Part shown: one piece after another, positions 1-9,752 of the stretch | Layout: each line of letters opens with the position of its first letter | Position numbering within the stretch: the stretch's first letter is position 1 | Origin: Solirubrobacteraceae bacterium | GTDB taxonomy: Bacteria > Actinomycetota > Thermoleophilia > Solirubrobacterales > Solirubrobacteraceae | Reading direction: 5' to 3' | DNA: 35,612 nucleotides | Assembly (NCBI GenBank): GCA_016462625.1 | Contig: JAEMSV010000010.1 | Location: 1 to 35,612 of the forward strand | Made by a program: the position numbers and the translations under genes | Notes under the pieces: generated by a model | Told to the model about the DNA's origin: nothing | What the model saw: the letters and a program-made list of their open reading frames with translations, nothing else | Database searches by the model: none

Positions 1-597
1 GCCGGTCTGACCCCGGACGTCCTTCCTCCCTGCACCCGCGCGGTGGCCATCACCGACGTCCGATCCCAAGGCCGGCGCGTCACGATCAGCGGGGTTGCGC
101 GCCTGGAGCGCGCCGGCGAACGCATCCGCCTCACCTACCAGGCCACGGGCGACAAGACCGTCGCCCAGCCCGTGATCGGCCCGGATGGCGGGTGGCACGC
201 GACCGTGACGCGGCCGAGCAGCCCCCCGCCGACCTCCAACCGCGCGCGGTACCGCGCGACCCTCGGCACCCAGCAGACCCGGTCCATCAAGGTCTCGCGG
301 CGTGTCAGCCGCAACGACATCACCTACGACGGGGACCGGCTCCGGATCCGCGGCCGTGTCACCAAGCCGCTCGCACCGGGAGCCCGCGCCCTGGTCACCC
401 GCAGCGACGCGTGCGGCCGGTACCGGACGGTCGCCAGCCTCCCGATCGCCCGCGACGGAACGTACGAGGGATCCGCGACCGTCTCCCCGAAGACCGACGA
501 GGCCGTCTTCCTGCGGATGAAGGTGCGCGTGCGCACCTCCGGGCAGGAGCCGGCGACGACCTACTCGATCGTCCGGCCCGTCGTCCTCTCCCCCTAG
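1..597 (+). CDS. C-terminal part of a secreted beta-rich protein (5' end outside the window)
   Basis: The frame is open from base 1, so the gene begins before the window; a GTG at 43 is in frame but there is no reason to treat it as the start. About 198 residues are visible. They look like one or two Ig-like or carbohydrate-binding-like beta sandwiches: alternating short hydrophobic strands, many Arg/Thr/Val, and repeated phrases such as RVTISGVARL near residue 25 and RLRIRGRVTKPL near residue 115, which suggest two related repeats. There are two cysteines (near the visible start and in SDACGRYR). Extracellular location is inferred from this composition. It ends with TAG, seven bases from the convergent topB stop. 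I do not recognise the family. Confidence 0.6.
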   Translation, partial: AGLTPDVLPPCTRAVAITDVRSQGRRVTISGVARLERAGERIRLTYQATGDKTVAQPVIGPDGGWHATVTRPSSPPPTSNRARYRATLGTQQTRSIKVSRRVSRNDITYDGDRLRIRGRVTKPLAPGARALVTRSDACGRYRTVASLPIARDGTYEGSATVSPKTDEAVFLRMKVRVRTSGQEPATTYSIVRPVVLSP

Positions 598-604
598 CGC
601 CGAA

Positions 605-2857
<2,253 letters not shown>

Positions 2858-2877
2858 GGGTGTCGCGGAGGGTAGCG

Positions 2878-4029
2878 CTACCGCGTGCAGGGGCCGGTGT
2901 CGACTTCGCCGCCGACTCTCGCGAGGGCCTCGGCGACGACTGCGTTCGGGACGGCGTATCCGCCCCGCGGACCCTCCGTGACCGCCTGGGCGAAGACCGT
3001 CCCGACCACGCGGCCCTGGCGGTCGACGAGCGGTCCACCCGAGTTCCCCCGCCGGACCCGCCCGCGGAACGAGACGATCGAGCGGCGCACCGGGCCCTGG
3101 CCGTAAGCGTCCTGGGTCAGCACGGTGCGCGTGGACCCGAGCCGCGCCGAGCGGACGTCGTACGGCCCGTTCGCGGGGAACCCGAGGATCGCCGCGGACG
3201 CCCCCGCGGACGAGTCGGGGTTTACACGGAGGATGGGCGCGTCGAGACCGGGCACCGCCAGCACGGCGACGTCGTTCGTGGAGTCGAACGCGACCACGGT
3301 CGCGTCCAGCCGCTCGCCTTCGCCGCGGACCTGCACGTCGGTCTCGTCCTCACCGGCGACGACGTGCGCGTTCGTCACCACGAGGTCGTCGCCGGCCACC
3401 CAGCCGCTGCCGGCGACGCCGAAGCCGCAGGCCACCCCCGTGACCCGCACCACCGATGCCGCCGCCGCCTCGATCTGCGGGTCGCCCGCCACGCGGGGAT
3501 CGGGCGGGCCCGCGTCCGGCGTCGGGCCCTCGATGCGCGGGAACGGATCGACGCGCGACAGCGCATTCAGGATCGGCCCGGTGGGCGGCAGCACGTCGTT
3601 GAGGCGCTGCAGGATCGCGGAGCGCTGGAGGTCGGCCCGCAGGGAGCGCGTGGCGGGGGCCTGCATCGCGACCGCTGCGGCGATCCACACCACGCCCATC
3701 GCGGCCGCGACGGCCAGGAGCGCCCCTCCAAAGCCGTCGACCGCGCGGGCGCCGGGGAGCGCCAGGAGGCCCGCGCGCATCCGCAGGCCCAGTGTCTCGG
3801 TGACCGCCGCGGCCAGCGTTCCGACGAGCACCGCGCCGAGCAGGCCGAACAGCGGCGCCCAGGGCGACGCGCTTCCCTCGGCCAGGACGAGGGGTCCGAG
3901 CCGGGTGCCCGCGACCGCACCGGCGACGAACCCGGCGAGGCTCAGCACTCCGACGATCAGACCGCGCATCGCGCCCAGCGCGCCGAACAGGACGGCGAAC
4001 CCGAGGATGGCCCAATCGACGGTGGTCAC
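2878..4029 (-). CDS. marP: MarP-like membrane-anchored trypsin-type serine protease (CvpA + protease)
   Basis: Periplasmic serine protease tethered by four predicted transmembrane helices (CvpA-like region, residues about 5-125), followed by a linker and a chymotrypsin-fold domain (about 185-380). The triad is visible: His222 in VVTNAHVV, Asp253 in STNDVAVL and Ser330 in RRGNSGGPLV. Cys201 and Cys381 sit at spacings that match the disulfide of Mycobacterium tuberculosis MarP (Rv3671c), a protease needed for acid and oxidative stress resistance that cleaves a peptidoglycan hydrolase. Length 383 fits the family. Starts with GTG; a -10-like TACGGT lies seven bases upstream, so a leaderless mRNA is possible. 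Divergent from the PBP gene, upstream of topB. The physiological substrate here is unknown. Confidence 0.9.
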   Translation of the reverse strand: MTTVDWAILGFAVLFGALGAMRGLIVGVLSLAGFVAGAVAGTRLGPLVLAEGSASPWAPLFGLLGAVLVGTLAAAVTETLGLRMRAGLLALPGARAVDGFGGALLAVAAAMGVVWIAAAVAMQAPATRSLRADLQRSAILQRLNDVLPPTGPILNALSRVDPFPRIEGPTPDAGPPDPRVAGDPQIEAAAASVVRVTGVACGFGVAGSGWVAGDDLVVTNAHVVAGEDETDVQVRGEGERLDATVVAFDSTNDVAVLAVPGLDAPILRVNPDSSAGASAAILGFPANGPYDVRSARLGSTRTVLTQDAYGQGPVRRSIVSFRGRVRRGNSGGPLVDRQGRVVGTVFAQAVTEGPRGGYAVPNAVVAEALARVGGEVDTGPCTR

Positions 4030-4036
4030 CGTATTG

Positions 4037-4042
4037 ACCGTA
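4037..4042 (-). promoter_or_regulatory. Candidate -10 box of the marP-topB unit
   Basis: TACGGT on the minus strand, seven bases before the marP GTG at 4029. No convincing -35 was found. The spacing implies transcription beginning at or next to the start codon. Confidence 0.4.
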
Positions 4043-4099
4043 CCTGGCAGCAGCGCAGACTCGGACGCCCGCCTGAGCAGGCAGAATGTGGGGAAATCC

Positions 4100-5854
4100 G
4101 TGACCAGTGATCAGTCAGCCCGGCGTCGCGCCCGGCGCGCCCGGCGGGCGGGCCCCGTCCTGCTGCTCGCGTTCGTGGCGTTCGTGGTCGGCGTCGCGGT
4201 GGGCGCCGACGGCGGCGCCGACGATCGCAAGGTCGCCGACCAGTACGCGAAGGCCTGGGCCGCGCGGGACTACGGCGCCATGCACGCGCTCCTCACGAGC
4301 GACGCCCAGGAGCGCTACCCGATCGAGCGGTTCGAGACGCTGCACCGCCAGGCATCCTCGACCGCGACCCTCCTGCGCATGCGGCCCGGCGCGGCCACCG
4401 AGGTGCAGGACGACGTGGTGACCGTGCCGATGCTCGCGCGGACCCACGCCTTCGGGGCGCTGCGCCTTCCCCTGAAGCTGCCGCTGGCCGAGGACGGCGA
4501 CGACAAGCGCGTTGCCTGGGCGCCCTACCTCGCGTTCCCCGGCGTGGACGAAGGCGAGCGCCTGCGGCGCAGCACGAAGCTCGCCGGGCGCGGCGAGATC
4601 TCCGCCCGCGACGGCACCGTGCTCGCCAAGGGAGACAGCCGCACGCCCGAGACGGACGAGGACGTCGGGGGGCTCGTCGGCGAGCTCGGCCCGATCCCCG
4701 ACAGTCGTCGCGCGTCGCTGCGAGCGCAAGGCGTGCCCGAGGACACCAAGGTCGGCATCTCGGGCCTGGAGCGCGCGTTCGACGAGCAGCTGCTCGGCGT
4801 GCCGGGCGGGACACTCCGCGCGGACAGCCGCGTGCTCGCGGACACTGAGCCCAAGGCCTCCGGCGGCGTGAAGTCCTCGATCGACCTCGACGTGCAGCAG
4901 GCCGCGCGCGAGGCCCTCGCCGGCCGCTACGGCGGGGTCGCGGTCCTGCAGCCGGGCACGGGCGAGGTGCTGGCCATGACGGGCATCGCGCTCGACGGGC
5001 TCCAGCCGCCGGGTTCCACGTTCAAGATGATCACCCTCGTCGCCGCCCTGCAGGCGGGTGCCGTGAAGGTCTCCGACAGCTTCCCGGTGCAGACCGCGGC
5101 GACGCTCGAGGGGGTCGAGCTGGAGAACGCCAACGGCGAATCGTGCGGCGGCTCGCTGACGACGTCGTTCGCGCACTCGTGCAACTCCGTGTTCGCGCCG
5201 CTCGGCGCGAAGGCCGGCCCGGAGGCGCTCGTGCGCGCCGCCGAGGAGTTCGGCTTCAACGAGGACCCGGGCATCCCGGGCGCCGCGGTGAGCACCATCC
5301 CGGCCGCGGGGGACATCGGCGACGACCTCGCCGTCGGCTCGACCGCGATCGGCCAGGGCAAGGTCCAGGCGACGGCCCTGATGATGGCCTGGGTCGCGGC
5401 GACGATCGCCGACCGCGGCGAGCGCCCGCAGCTCACGCTGCGGCTCGGCGGGACGCCGAAGCGCACGCGCGTCTTCTCGGAGAAGATCGCGCGCACCGCC
5501 GGGAAGATGATGCGCGCCGTCGTGACCGAGGGCACGGGTGTCGCGGCGAAGATCGACGGGGTGACCATCGCGGGCAAGACCGGCACGGCCGAGCTGCGCC
5601 AGACGCAGGGCGATTGCGAGCCGGCGCCACCGAGCCCTGACGGCACGCCCACGCCGCCGGAGACGTGCACGGCAGGCCAGAACGACGCCAGCGACACGAC
5701 CGCCTGGTTCTCGGCGTTCGCGCCGCTGGACAAGCCACGGGTCGCGGTGGGCGTCGTGCTCCCCGGGCAGGGCGCGGGCGGCGACACCGCCGCGCCGATC
5801 GCCCGTCAGGTGGTCATCGCGACGCTGAAGGAAGGACCCAAGGGGTCCGGCTAG
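4100..5854 (+). CDS. Class B penicillin-binding protein (D,D-transpeptidase) with MecA-N/NTF2-like domain
   Basis: Cross-links peptidoglycan stem peptides outside the membrane. From the GTG at 4100 it has 584 residues: a basic N-terminus, one transmembrane helix (about 18-37), an NTF2-like MecA-N-type domain (about 40-140), a PBP dimerisation region and the transpeptidase domain. Active-site motifs are intact: Ser306-Thr-Phe-Lys309, Ser360-Cys-Asn362 and Lys493-Thr-Gly495. Between KTGTAEL and the AWFSAFAP strand there is a longer than usual loop, proline-rich and flanked by Cys506 and Cys523. The frame stays open upstream to 3125, but that part is antisense to marP and does not look coding. 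GTG 4100 fits the basic/TM start and has GGGGAAA just upstream. Likely elongation or alternative PBP2-type enzyme; not obviously the divisome FtsI. Confidence 0.9.
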   Translation: MTSDQSARRRARRARRAGPVLLLAFVAFVVGVAVGADGGADDRKVADQYAKAWAARDYGAMHALLTSDAQERYPIERFETLHRQASSTATLLRMRPGAATEVQDDVVTVPMLARTHAFGALRLPLKLPLAEDGDDKRVAWAPYLAFPGVDEGERLRRSTKLAGRGEISARDGTVLAKGDSRTPETDEDVGGLVGELGPIPDSRRASLRAQGVPEDTKVGISGLERAFDEQLLGVPGGTLRADSRVLADTEPKASGGVKSSIDLDVQQAAREALAGRYGGVAVLQPGTGEVLAMTGIALDGLQPPGSTFKMITLVAALQAGAVKVSDSFPVQTAATLEGVELENANGESCGGSLTTSFAHSCNSVFAPLGAKAGPEALVRAAEEFGFNEDPGIPGAAVSTIPAAGDIGDDLAVGSTAIGQGKVQATALMMAWVAATIADRGERPQLTLRLGGTPKRTRVFSEKIARTAGKMMRAVVTEGTGVAAKIDGVTIAGKTGTAELRQTQGDCEPAPPSPDGTPTPPETCTAGQNDASDTTAWFSAFAPLDKPRVAVGVVLPGQGAGGDTAAPIARQVVIATLKEGPKGSG

Positions 5855-5916
5855 CGCCGGGCGCCCTAGGCAGCGCGGCGACGTGTGAGATCAGGCGGCG
5901 ATCGACGCGCCCGAGG

Positions 5917-6486
5917 TCAGACGTCGAGGTCGACGTGACCCTTTGCGCCGCCTTCGGGCGGCACGATGGTCAGCACGAGCGGCCGGTTGGCCAGATCCGA
6001 GTTCTTCATCTTGAAGAGCAGCAGCGCGCCACCACTCGGGCCGTAGCCCGCGGTGCTGTTGGGCTTCGGCAGGACCGCCTTGGGCTGCAGCGGGCCCGAC
6101 GCCGGGCGGTACGCGTAGCCGTTGTTGATCCCCAGCGGGGTCGGCAGGAAGATCTTGCCCGTCGTGTCCTCGATGCTGAAGCGGCGCGCCAGGGCGTGTG
6201 TGTCCTCGGTGTCGTTCTGCACGCGGACGAACACGCCGAACCAGGTCTCACCCGGAGCCAGGGCGCGCTCGAGCGGCGACAGGGCCGTGAGGTACTCGCG
6301 ATCCTCGGTGTCGCTGGGGTTGAGCTGGCGCGAGATCTGCACCTGGTACTTCAGCTCGCCGACGTCGAGGTAGATCCCCTCGGTCTTGCCTTCGGTGACG
6401 ACTTCTTCCTTGTTGCCGCAGCCGGCGGCGAAGAGAGCAGCCACGGCGACCGTGGCGAGAATGAGAGCGCGGAGGGGATGGATCAT
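5917..6486 (-). CDS. Putative lipoprotein of unknown function
   Basis: A 189-residue protein with a signal peptide ending in the lipobox LFAAGC, so Cys23 should be lipidated by Lgt (a copy is encoded at 18859-19614) and the protein anchored outside the membrane. The mature part looks like a single beta-sandwich domain of the telomeric-repeat/DUF4352-like immunoprotective kind: strands such as GVFVRVQNDTEDTHALARRFSIEDTTG are typical of that fold, but this is a resemblance only. It lies 22 bases downstream of the SRPBCC gene and is convergent with the PBP gene. A TAGACT -10-like box lies in that 22-base gap, so it may have its own promoter. Confidence 0.75.
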   Translation of the reverse strand: MIHPLRALILATVAVAALFAAGCGNKEEVVTEGKTEGIYLDVGELKYQVQISRQLNPSDTEDREYLTALSPLERALAPGETWFGVFVRVQNDTEDTHALARRFSIEDTTGKIFLPTPLGINNGYAYRPASGPLQPKAVLPKPNSTAGYGPSGGALLLFKMKNSDLANRPLVLTIVPPEGGAKGHVDLDV

Positions 6487-6497
6487 TGCGGCGCGGC

Positions 6498-6503
6498 AGT
6501 CTA
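6498..6503 (-). promoter_or_regulatory. Candidate -10 box for the lipoprotein gene
   Basis: TAGACT on the minus strand, 11 bases before the ATG at 6486, inside the short gap after the SRPBCC gene. No clear -35 and no Shine-Dalgarno sequence, so a very short or absent 5' leader is likely. Confidence 0.4.
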
Positions 6504-6508
6504 TTGGT

Positions 6509-7042
6509 TTACGCGCCCGCAGGCCCGCTCGTCAGCGGCGTCGCCGGCTTGCGCGCACCACCGGAGATCGTCGCGCGCTGACCGCGCTCGCGGCCGGTCT
6601 CGTGAATCGCCCGCAGACGACGGAGCGCCTTGCCCCAGCGGCGCTTGGCCCAGCCGCGGTAGCCGATCTGCGCCAGCTTGTCGGAGAGCATCGCCGACTC
6701 CCACTCGAAGGTGAGGGTCACATCGGTGCCGTGACCGGAGGGCTGCACCTCCCAGATCGTGAGCATCCGGATGCGGTTGAACTTCCCGCTGCGGCCACGC
6801 GCCACGATCTTCCACGGGGCCTCGACATGGCTGAACGTCCAGTCCCCGAACGCGAAGCGGTCGAACCGGCGCTTCATCCGGAAGCGCGCCCCGGCGCCTT
6901 GGCCGTAGGACTCCTCGCGCGTGAGGTGCCAGTCGGTCAGGAAGTGGTCGCAGAACTCCGGATGGTTGGCGATGTCCGCCAGGTACGCGAAGACCTCGTC
7001 GCGGGGCTTGGAGATGTGCGTGCTGACGGTGACCGGATCCAC
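6509..7042 (-). CDS. SRPBCC (START/polyketide-cyclase-like) family protein
   Basis: 177 residues beginning at GTG 7042. The order of a START-like helix-grip fold is visible: a first strand VTVSTHISKPRDEVFAYLADIANHPEF, typical of polyketide cyclase/dehydrase-type SRPBCC proteins, then RFRMKRRFDRFAFGDWTF strands, a TIWEVQPSGHGTDVTLTFEWE strand pair, and the long C-terminal helix (LRRLRAIHE). These proteins bind hydrophobic ligands or lipids in a deep cavity; no ligand can be named. The C-terminal 25 residues are basic and probably disordered. A TACGAT box six bases before the GTG suggests a leaderless transcript. Sixteen bases downstream of the small zinc-finger gene. Confidence 0.8.
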   Translation of the reverse strand: MDPVTVSTHISKPRDEVFAYLADIANHPEFCDHFLTDWHLTREESYGQGAGARFRMKRRFDRFAFGDWTFSHVEAPWKIVARGRSGKFNRIRMLTIWEVQPSGHGTDVTLTFEWESAMLSDKLAQIGYRGWAKRRWGKALRRLRAIHETGRERGQRATISGGARKPATPLTSGPAGA

Positions 7043-7048
7043 GCCGGA

Positions 7049-7054
7049 ATCGTA
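7049..7054 (-). promoter_or_regulatory. Candidate -10 box for the SRPBCC gene
   Basis: TACGAT on the minus strand, six bases before the GTG at 7042, in the 16-base gap between the zinc-finger gene and the SRPBCC gene. Leaderless geometry. Confidence 0.4.
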
Positions 7055-7058
7055 TCGG

Positions 7059-7355
7059 TCAGGCGGCGCGATGCGTCACGCGGACCGTGAGGCCGCGCTC
7101 GCTGTGGCGCACCCGGTCGGTGCGCTCGGGGAGCGTGCGGCGCAGCGGCCGGCACAGCTCGCAGACCACGTCGCCGCGCGCGTATGTGTGGACGTGCTCG
7201 CCCGTGAGCGGGGTCCGTCCGCAGTCGGCGCAGCGATGCGCGGTCGCCCGCAGCGCGCCCACGCCCTTGCGCAGGAGCTCGCGCTCCAGGTCCCGCTCGT
7301 CGATGATTTCGGTCGGGCGCTGCACTCTGGGCTCGTTTTCGGGCGAATCACGCAA
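7059..7355 (-). CDS. Small treble-clef/zinc-finger-like protein of unknown function
   Basis: About 98 residues. A helical N-terminal part (PTEIIDERDLERELLRKGVGALR) precedes a CADCG...CELC pair of CxxC knuckles about 22 residues apart, the spacing of a small zinc finger. The tail is Arg-rich. The start is uncertain: TTG 7355 has GGAGG only three bases away; GTG 7325 has no ribosome-binding site; and the GTG at 7351, which has ideal spacing from GGAGGAG, is in another frame that lacks the cysteine motif. The gene is divergent from the FHA gene, which also carries a zinc ribbon. Function unknown; nucleic-acid or protein binding is a guess. Confidence 0.65.
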   Translation of the reverse strand: MRDSPENEPRVQRPTEIIDERDLERELLRKGVGALRATAHRCADCGRTPLTGEHVHTYARGDVVCELCRPLRRTLPERTDRVRHSERGLTVRVTHRAA

Positions 7356-7454
7356 ACTCCTCCATTCGTCGACGCCCCTTATGCGGTCTTTAGCCAGTGC
7401 CGCACCATGGATGTTGCATCGACGATCAGGCGGCCGGGTACCAACGGTTGGAAG

Positions 7455-7483
7455 TTGCTGGCACCCGGGAAGGTCGTTATGTT
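7455..7483 (+). promoter_or_regulatory. Promoter of the FHA gene
   Basis: TTGCTG (7455-7460) and TATGTT (7478-7483) are separated by 17 bases, a good housekeeping-sigma arrangement. It would give a leader of roughly 55 bases, consistent with the Shine-Dalgarno AGGGAG at 7535-7540. A short dyad, CCAAC-G-GTTGG (7441-7451), lies just upstream of the -35. Confidence 0.55.
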
Positions 7484-7546
7484 CGTCACAAGCGGGTGAG
7501 AGCCGGCACGCATCCCCCGGTGTGTGTCTGCACAAGGGAGCTTGAG

Positions 7547-8122
7547 ATGGATTCACTCACGTCAGGAACGCTTGCCGGTACTGGGTCGTTCCGTTGCGAG
7601 GAGTGCGGGTTCACCGTCACGCTGCGTGCGGCGGACACGCTTCCGGAGTGCCCGAGCTGCGGTGGCGCGGACTTCACGCGGGCGTCGCTGTTCGGGACGC
7701 AGCGCTTCGATCGGGAGCCTGAACAACCGGCAGAGGTGATCGATCCGGCGACGTGGCTCGCAGAGGCGCGGTCCGAGATCGCGACACCGGGCGAGTACCT
7801 CGTCTTCGACGATCTGGGCAGCAGGCAGATCGTCGGACTGACCCGGGAGTGGACGCGCGTGGGCCGCAGCCTTGCTGCCGACGTGCGCTTCGACGACCCG
7901 ACGGTCTCGCGCCGGCATGCGCTCATCGTGCGCCAGGCCGATGGTGTCCGGGTGCTCGATGACCGCAGCCTCAACGGCGTGTTCGTCAACGGCGAGCGCG
8001 TCGAGTGGCAGGAGCTGAGCGACGGCGACGAGATCGTCGTCGGCCGGTATCGCCTGCACTTCATGCGGGTCGCATCGGTGGAGGCCGGCGCGCCGACCCC
8101 GCCGCTCGGCGCCACGGGTTAG
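7547..8122 (+). CDS. Zinc-ribbon + FHA domain protein
   Basis: 191 residues from ATG 7547, chosen because AGGGAG lies six bases upstream; the longer open frame back to 7397 runs through the promoter. Domain 1 (about 13-45) is a zinc ribbon with CxxC at 17-20 and CPSC at 35-38. Domain 2 (about 85-175) is a forkhead-associated domain with Gly106-Arg107, Ser121, Arg-Arg-His124 and Asn143-Gly144, the residues that bind phosphothreonine. Such proteins (compare GarA and other actinobacterial FHA proteins) relay Ser/Thr kinase signals; no kinase is encoded in the window. It is followed after 69 bases by a ParA ATPase, suggesting a functional link, although parA has its own promoter. Confidence 0.88.
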   Translation: MDSLTSGTLAGTGSFRCEECGFTVTLRAADTLPECPSCGGADFTRASLFGTQRFDREPEQPAEVIDPATWLAEARSEIATPGEYLVFDDLGSRQIVGLTREWTRVGRSLAADVRFDDPTVSRRHALIVRQADGVRVLDDRSLNGVFVNGERVEWQELSDGDEIVVGRYRLHFMRVASVEAGAPTPPLGATG

Positions 8123-8136
8123 CCCGACCGCTTTCC

Positions 8137-8175
8137 GGACCGGTCCAGCCGCCATTGCGCGCGACGGGCCGGTCC
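8137..8175 (+). repeat. Two near-identical 10-bp palindromes in the parA promoter
   Basis: GGACCGGTCC (8137-8146) and GGGCCGGTCC (8166-8175) lie 29 bases apart, almost three helical turns. One is upstream of the parA -35 and the other lies between -35 and -10. This placement fits a repressor operator, possibly autoregulatory. No known regulator is assigned to this motif. Confidence 0.45.
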
Positions 8176-8182
8176 GTATAGT
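8155..8182 (+). promoter_or_regulatory. Promoter of the parA-type gene
   Basis: TTGCGC (8155-8160), a 16-base spacer and TATAGT (8177-8182). The GTG start at 8192 is nine bases after the -10, so the mRNA should begin at or within a few bases of the start codon; there is no Shine-Dalgarno sequence. Confidence 0.6.
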
Positions 8183-8191
8183 GCGGCGCTC

Positions 8192-8986
8192 GTGGGCGCG
8201 ACCATCGCAGTTCTCTCTCAGAAGGGCGGGACGGGGAAGACCACCACCGTCCGAACGCTGACGGACGTCTTCACCCGGGCCGGGCTGACCGTCCTCGCGA
8301 TCGATCTCGATCCACAGGGCAACCTGTCGGACTACTTCGACGTGCCGCCCGAGGCCGACCCGACCGTCTCCGACGTCCTGATGGGCAGGGCCAAGCTGCC
8401 CAAGGCCGTCCACAACGGCGTGGTGCCGGCGAATCTCACCCTGGCGGAGACCGAGCTGCAGCTGGCCGGCAAGATGGGCCGTGAGCTCACGCTGCGCCGG
8501 GCGCTGAAGCCGGTCCGGGACTCCTACGACGTCATCCTCCTGGACTGCCCGCCGAACCTCGGGCTGCTCACCGTCAACGCCCTGGTGGCCGCCGACTTCG
8601 CGCTCCTCAGCGCCGAGGCCCAGTACTTCGCGCTGCAGGGCGTCGAGCAGGCCAAGGAGGTCATCGACCTCGCCGCCGACAGCCTCAACCCGGACCTCGA
8701 GTGGCTCGGCGTCGTCTTCAACATCGCCGACATGCGCACCGTGCACTCGCGCGAGGCCTACCAGTCGCTCTCCGAGCACGTCGGCGACAAGCTCTTCACC
8801 ACGACGATCCGCTCGTCGATCGCCTACGCCGAATCGGCCGAGCGCGCGGTCTCGATCCTCGATCACCGCCCGGACCTCGGGGCCGACTACGTCCGCCTCG
8901 CCGACGAGATCCTCAAGCGCCTGAAGATGCCCGCGGCGCGGCGCCAGCTCAAGCCGCTGCTCGACGAGGCCCAGCCGGCGGCCTGA
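8192..8986 (+). CDS. ParA/Soj-family ATPase, not paired with ParB
   Basis: 264-residue Walker-type cytoskeletal ATPase. The deviant Walker A is QKGGTGKTTT (10-19), the A' motif is AIDLDPQGNL (36-45) and Walker B is DVILLDCPP (113-121). ParA proteins dimerise with ATP, bind DNA or surfaces non-specifically and position plasmids, chromosomes or protein clusters. There is no parB or parS-like cluster nearby; neighbours are an FHA protein upstream and an L,D-transpeptidase four bases downstream. That context favours a positioning ATPase for envelope or cell-cycle proteins over chromosome partition, but this is inference. The GTG start is fixed by the promoter geometry and by the MGATIAVLSQKGG beginning typical of the family. 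Confidence 0.9.
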   Translation: MGATIAVLSQKGGTGKTTTVRTLTDVFTRAGLTVLAIDLDPQGNLSDYFDVPPEADPTVSDVLMGRAKLPKAVHNGVVPANLTLAETELQLAGKMGRELTLRRALKPVRDSYDVILLDCPPNLGLLTVNALVAADFALLSAEAQYFALQGVEQAKEVIDLAADSLNPDLEWLGVVFNIADMRTVHSREAYQSLSEHVGDKLFTTTIRSSIAYAESAERAVSILDHRPDLGADYVRLADEILKRLKMPAARRQLKPLLDEAQPAA

Positions 8987-8990
8987 CGCG

Positions 8991-9746
8991 ATGCGCGGAC
9001 GGGTCGGTGCGGTCGTCGCCCTCGGGGCGATCGCAGGCCTCGTCGGCTGCGGCGGCGCGGGAGACGACGTCGCGCCGACGCCCGAAGAGGCGACGAAGGC
9101 CGAGCCCGAGCCCGCGCGCACGACGCCTGGAGCCCTGAAGCGCCCGCCGCTGCGGGCCGGTCAGTTCTCGGCGCAGCTGAAGCGCTCGGTGTGGGTCCGT
9201 GCCTGGCCGGGCGGGAAGCCGGTCGGCACCCTGAAGACCCGCACGAAGTTCGGCTCGCGCACCGCCCTGGCGGTGGTCTCGGCCCGTCCGGGGTGGCTCG
9301 GCGTCCTCACGGAGCTTCCGCCGAACGGCCGCATCCGCTGGATCCCCGCCTCGGCGGCGCGGCTGGAGCGCCAGCCCTACCGCATCCGGATCGACCTGAG
9401 CCGACGGGACCTGTCGATCACCCGTGGATCGACGCAGGTCCGCGCGTTCAAGGTCGCGGTCGGCAAACCCGGGACCGAGACGCCGCGCGGCCGCTTCGGC
9501 GTGACCGACACGCTGAAGTTCGCGCCCGGTGGCCCGTACGGCTGCTGCGCGATCGCGCTGACCGCCCACCAGACGGACGTCCCTTCACACTGGACCGGCG
9601 GTACCCAGGTCGCCATCCACGCGACACCGGACGAGTCCGTCATGGGTCAGGCCGTCAGCTTGGGCTGTGTCCGGACCCGGCAGACCGACGCTCGCTGGAT
9701 GCTGAAGAACATCCCGGCGGGCGCGATGGTCACAGTCGTCGCCTGA
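8991..9746 (+). CDS. L,D-transpeptidase (YkuD domain) lipoprotein
   Basis: 251 residues. A signal peptide ends in the lipobox GLVGC (Cys20), followed by an acidic/proline-rich spacer (25-50), an SH3-like segment (about 60-125) and a YkuD catalytic domain (about 130-250). The active site is seen as His210 in AIHATPD and Cys226 with Arg228 in SLGCVRTR. These enzymes form 3-3 peptidoglycan cross-links or attach proteins to the wall, outside the cytoplasmic membrane. The start lies four bases after the parA stop, so the two are co-transcribed. It converges on thrB with only six bases between. Two adjacent cysteines (GCCAIAL) near 185 are unusual. Confidence 0.92.
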   Translation: MRGRVGAVVALGAIAGLVGCGGAGDDVAPTPEEATKAEPEPARTTPGALKRPPLRAGQFSAQLKRSVWVRAWPGGKPVGTLKTRTKFGSRTALAVVSARPGWLGVLTELPPNGRIRWIPASAARLERQPYRIRIDLSRRDLSITRGSTQVRAFKVAVGKPGTETPRGRFGVTDTLKFAPGGPYGCCAIALTAHQTDVPSHWTGGTQVAIHATPDESVMGQAVSLGCVRTRQTDARWMLKNIPAGAMVTVVA

Positions 9747-9752
9747 CCGCGT

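Noticed and set aside
3125..4099. Upstream extension of the PBP frame
   Set aside because: It runs antisense to marP and contains no signal or domain; the GTG at 4100 precedes the basic segment and membrane helix.
5855..5916. Terminator between the PBP gene and the lipoprotein gene
   Set aside because: Only short GC-rich arms (for example GGGCGCCC) were found, not a convincing hairpin.
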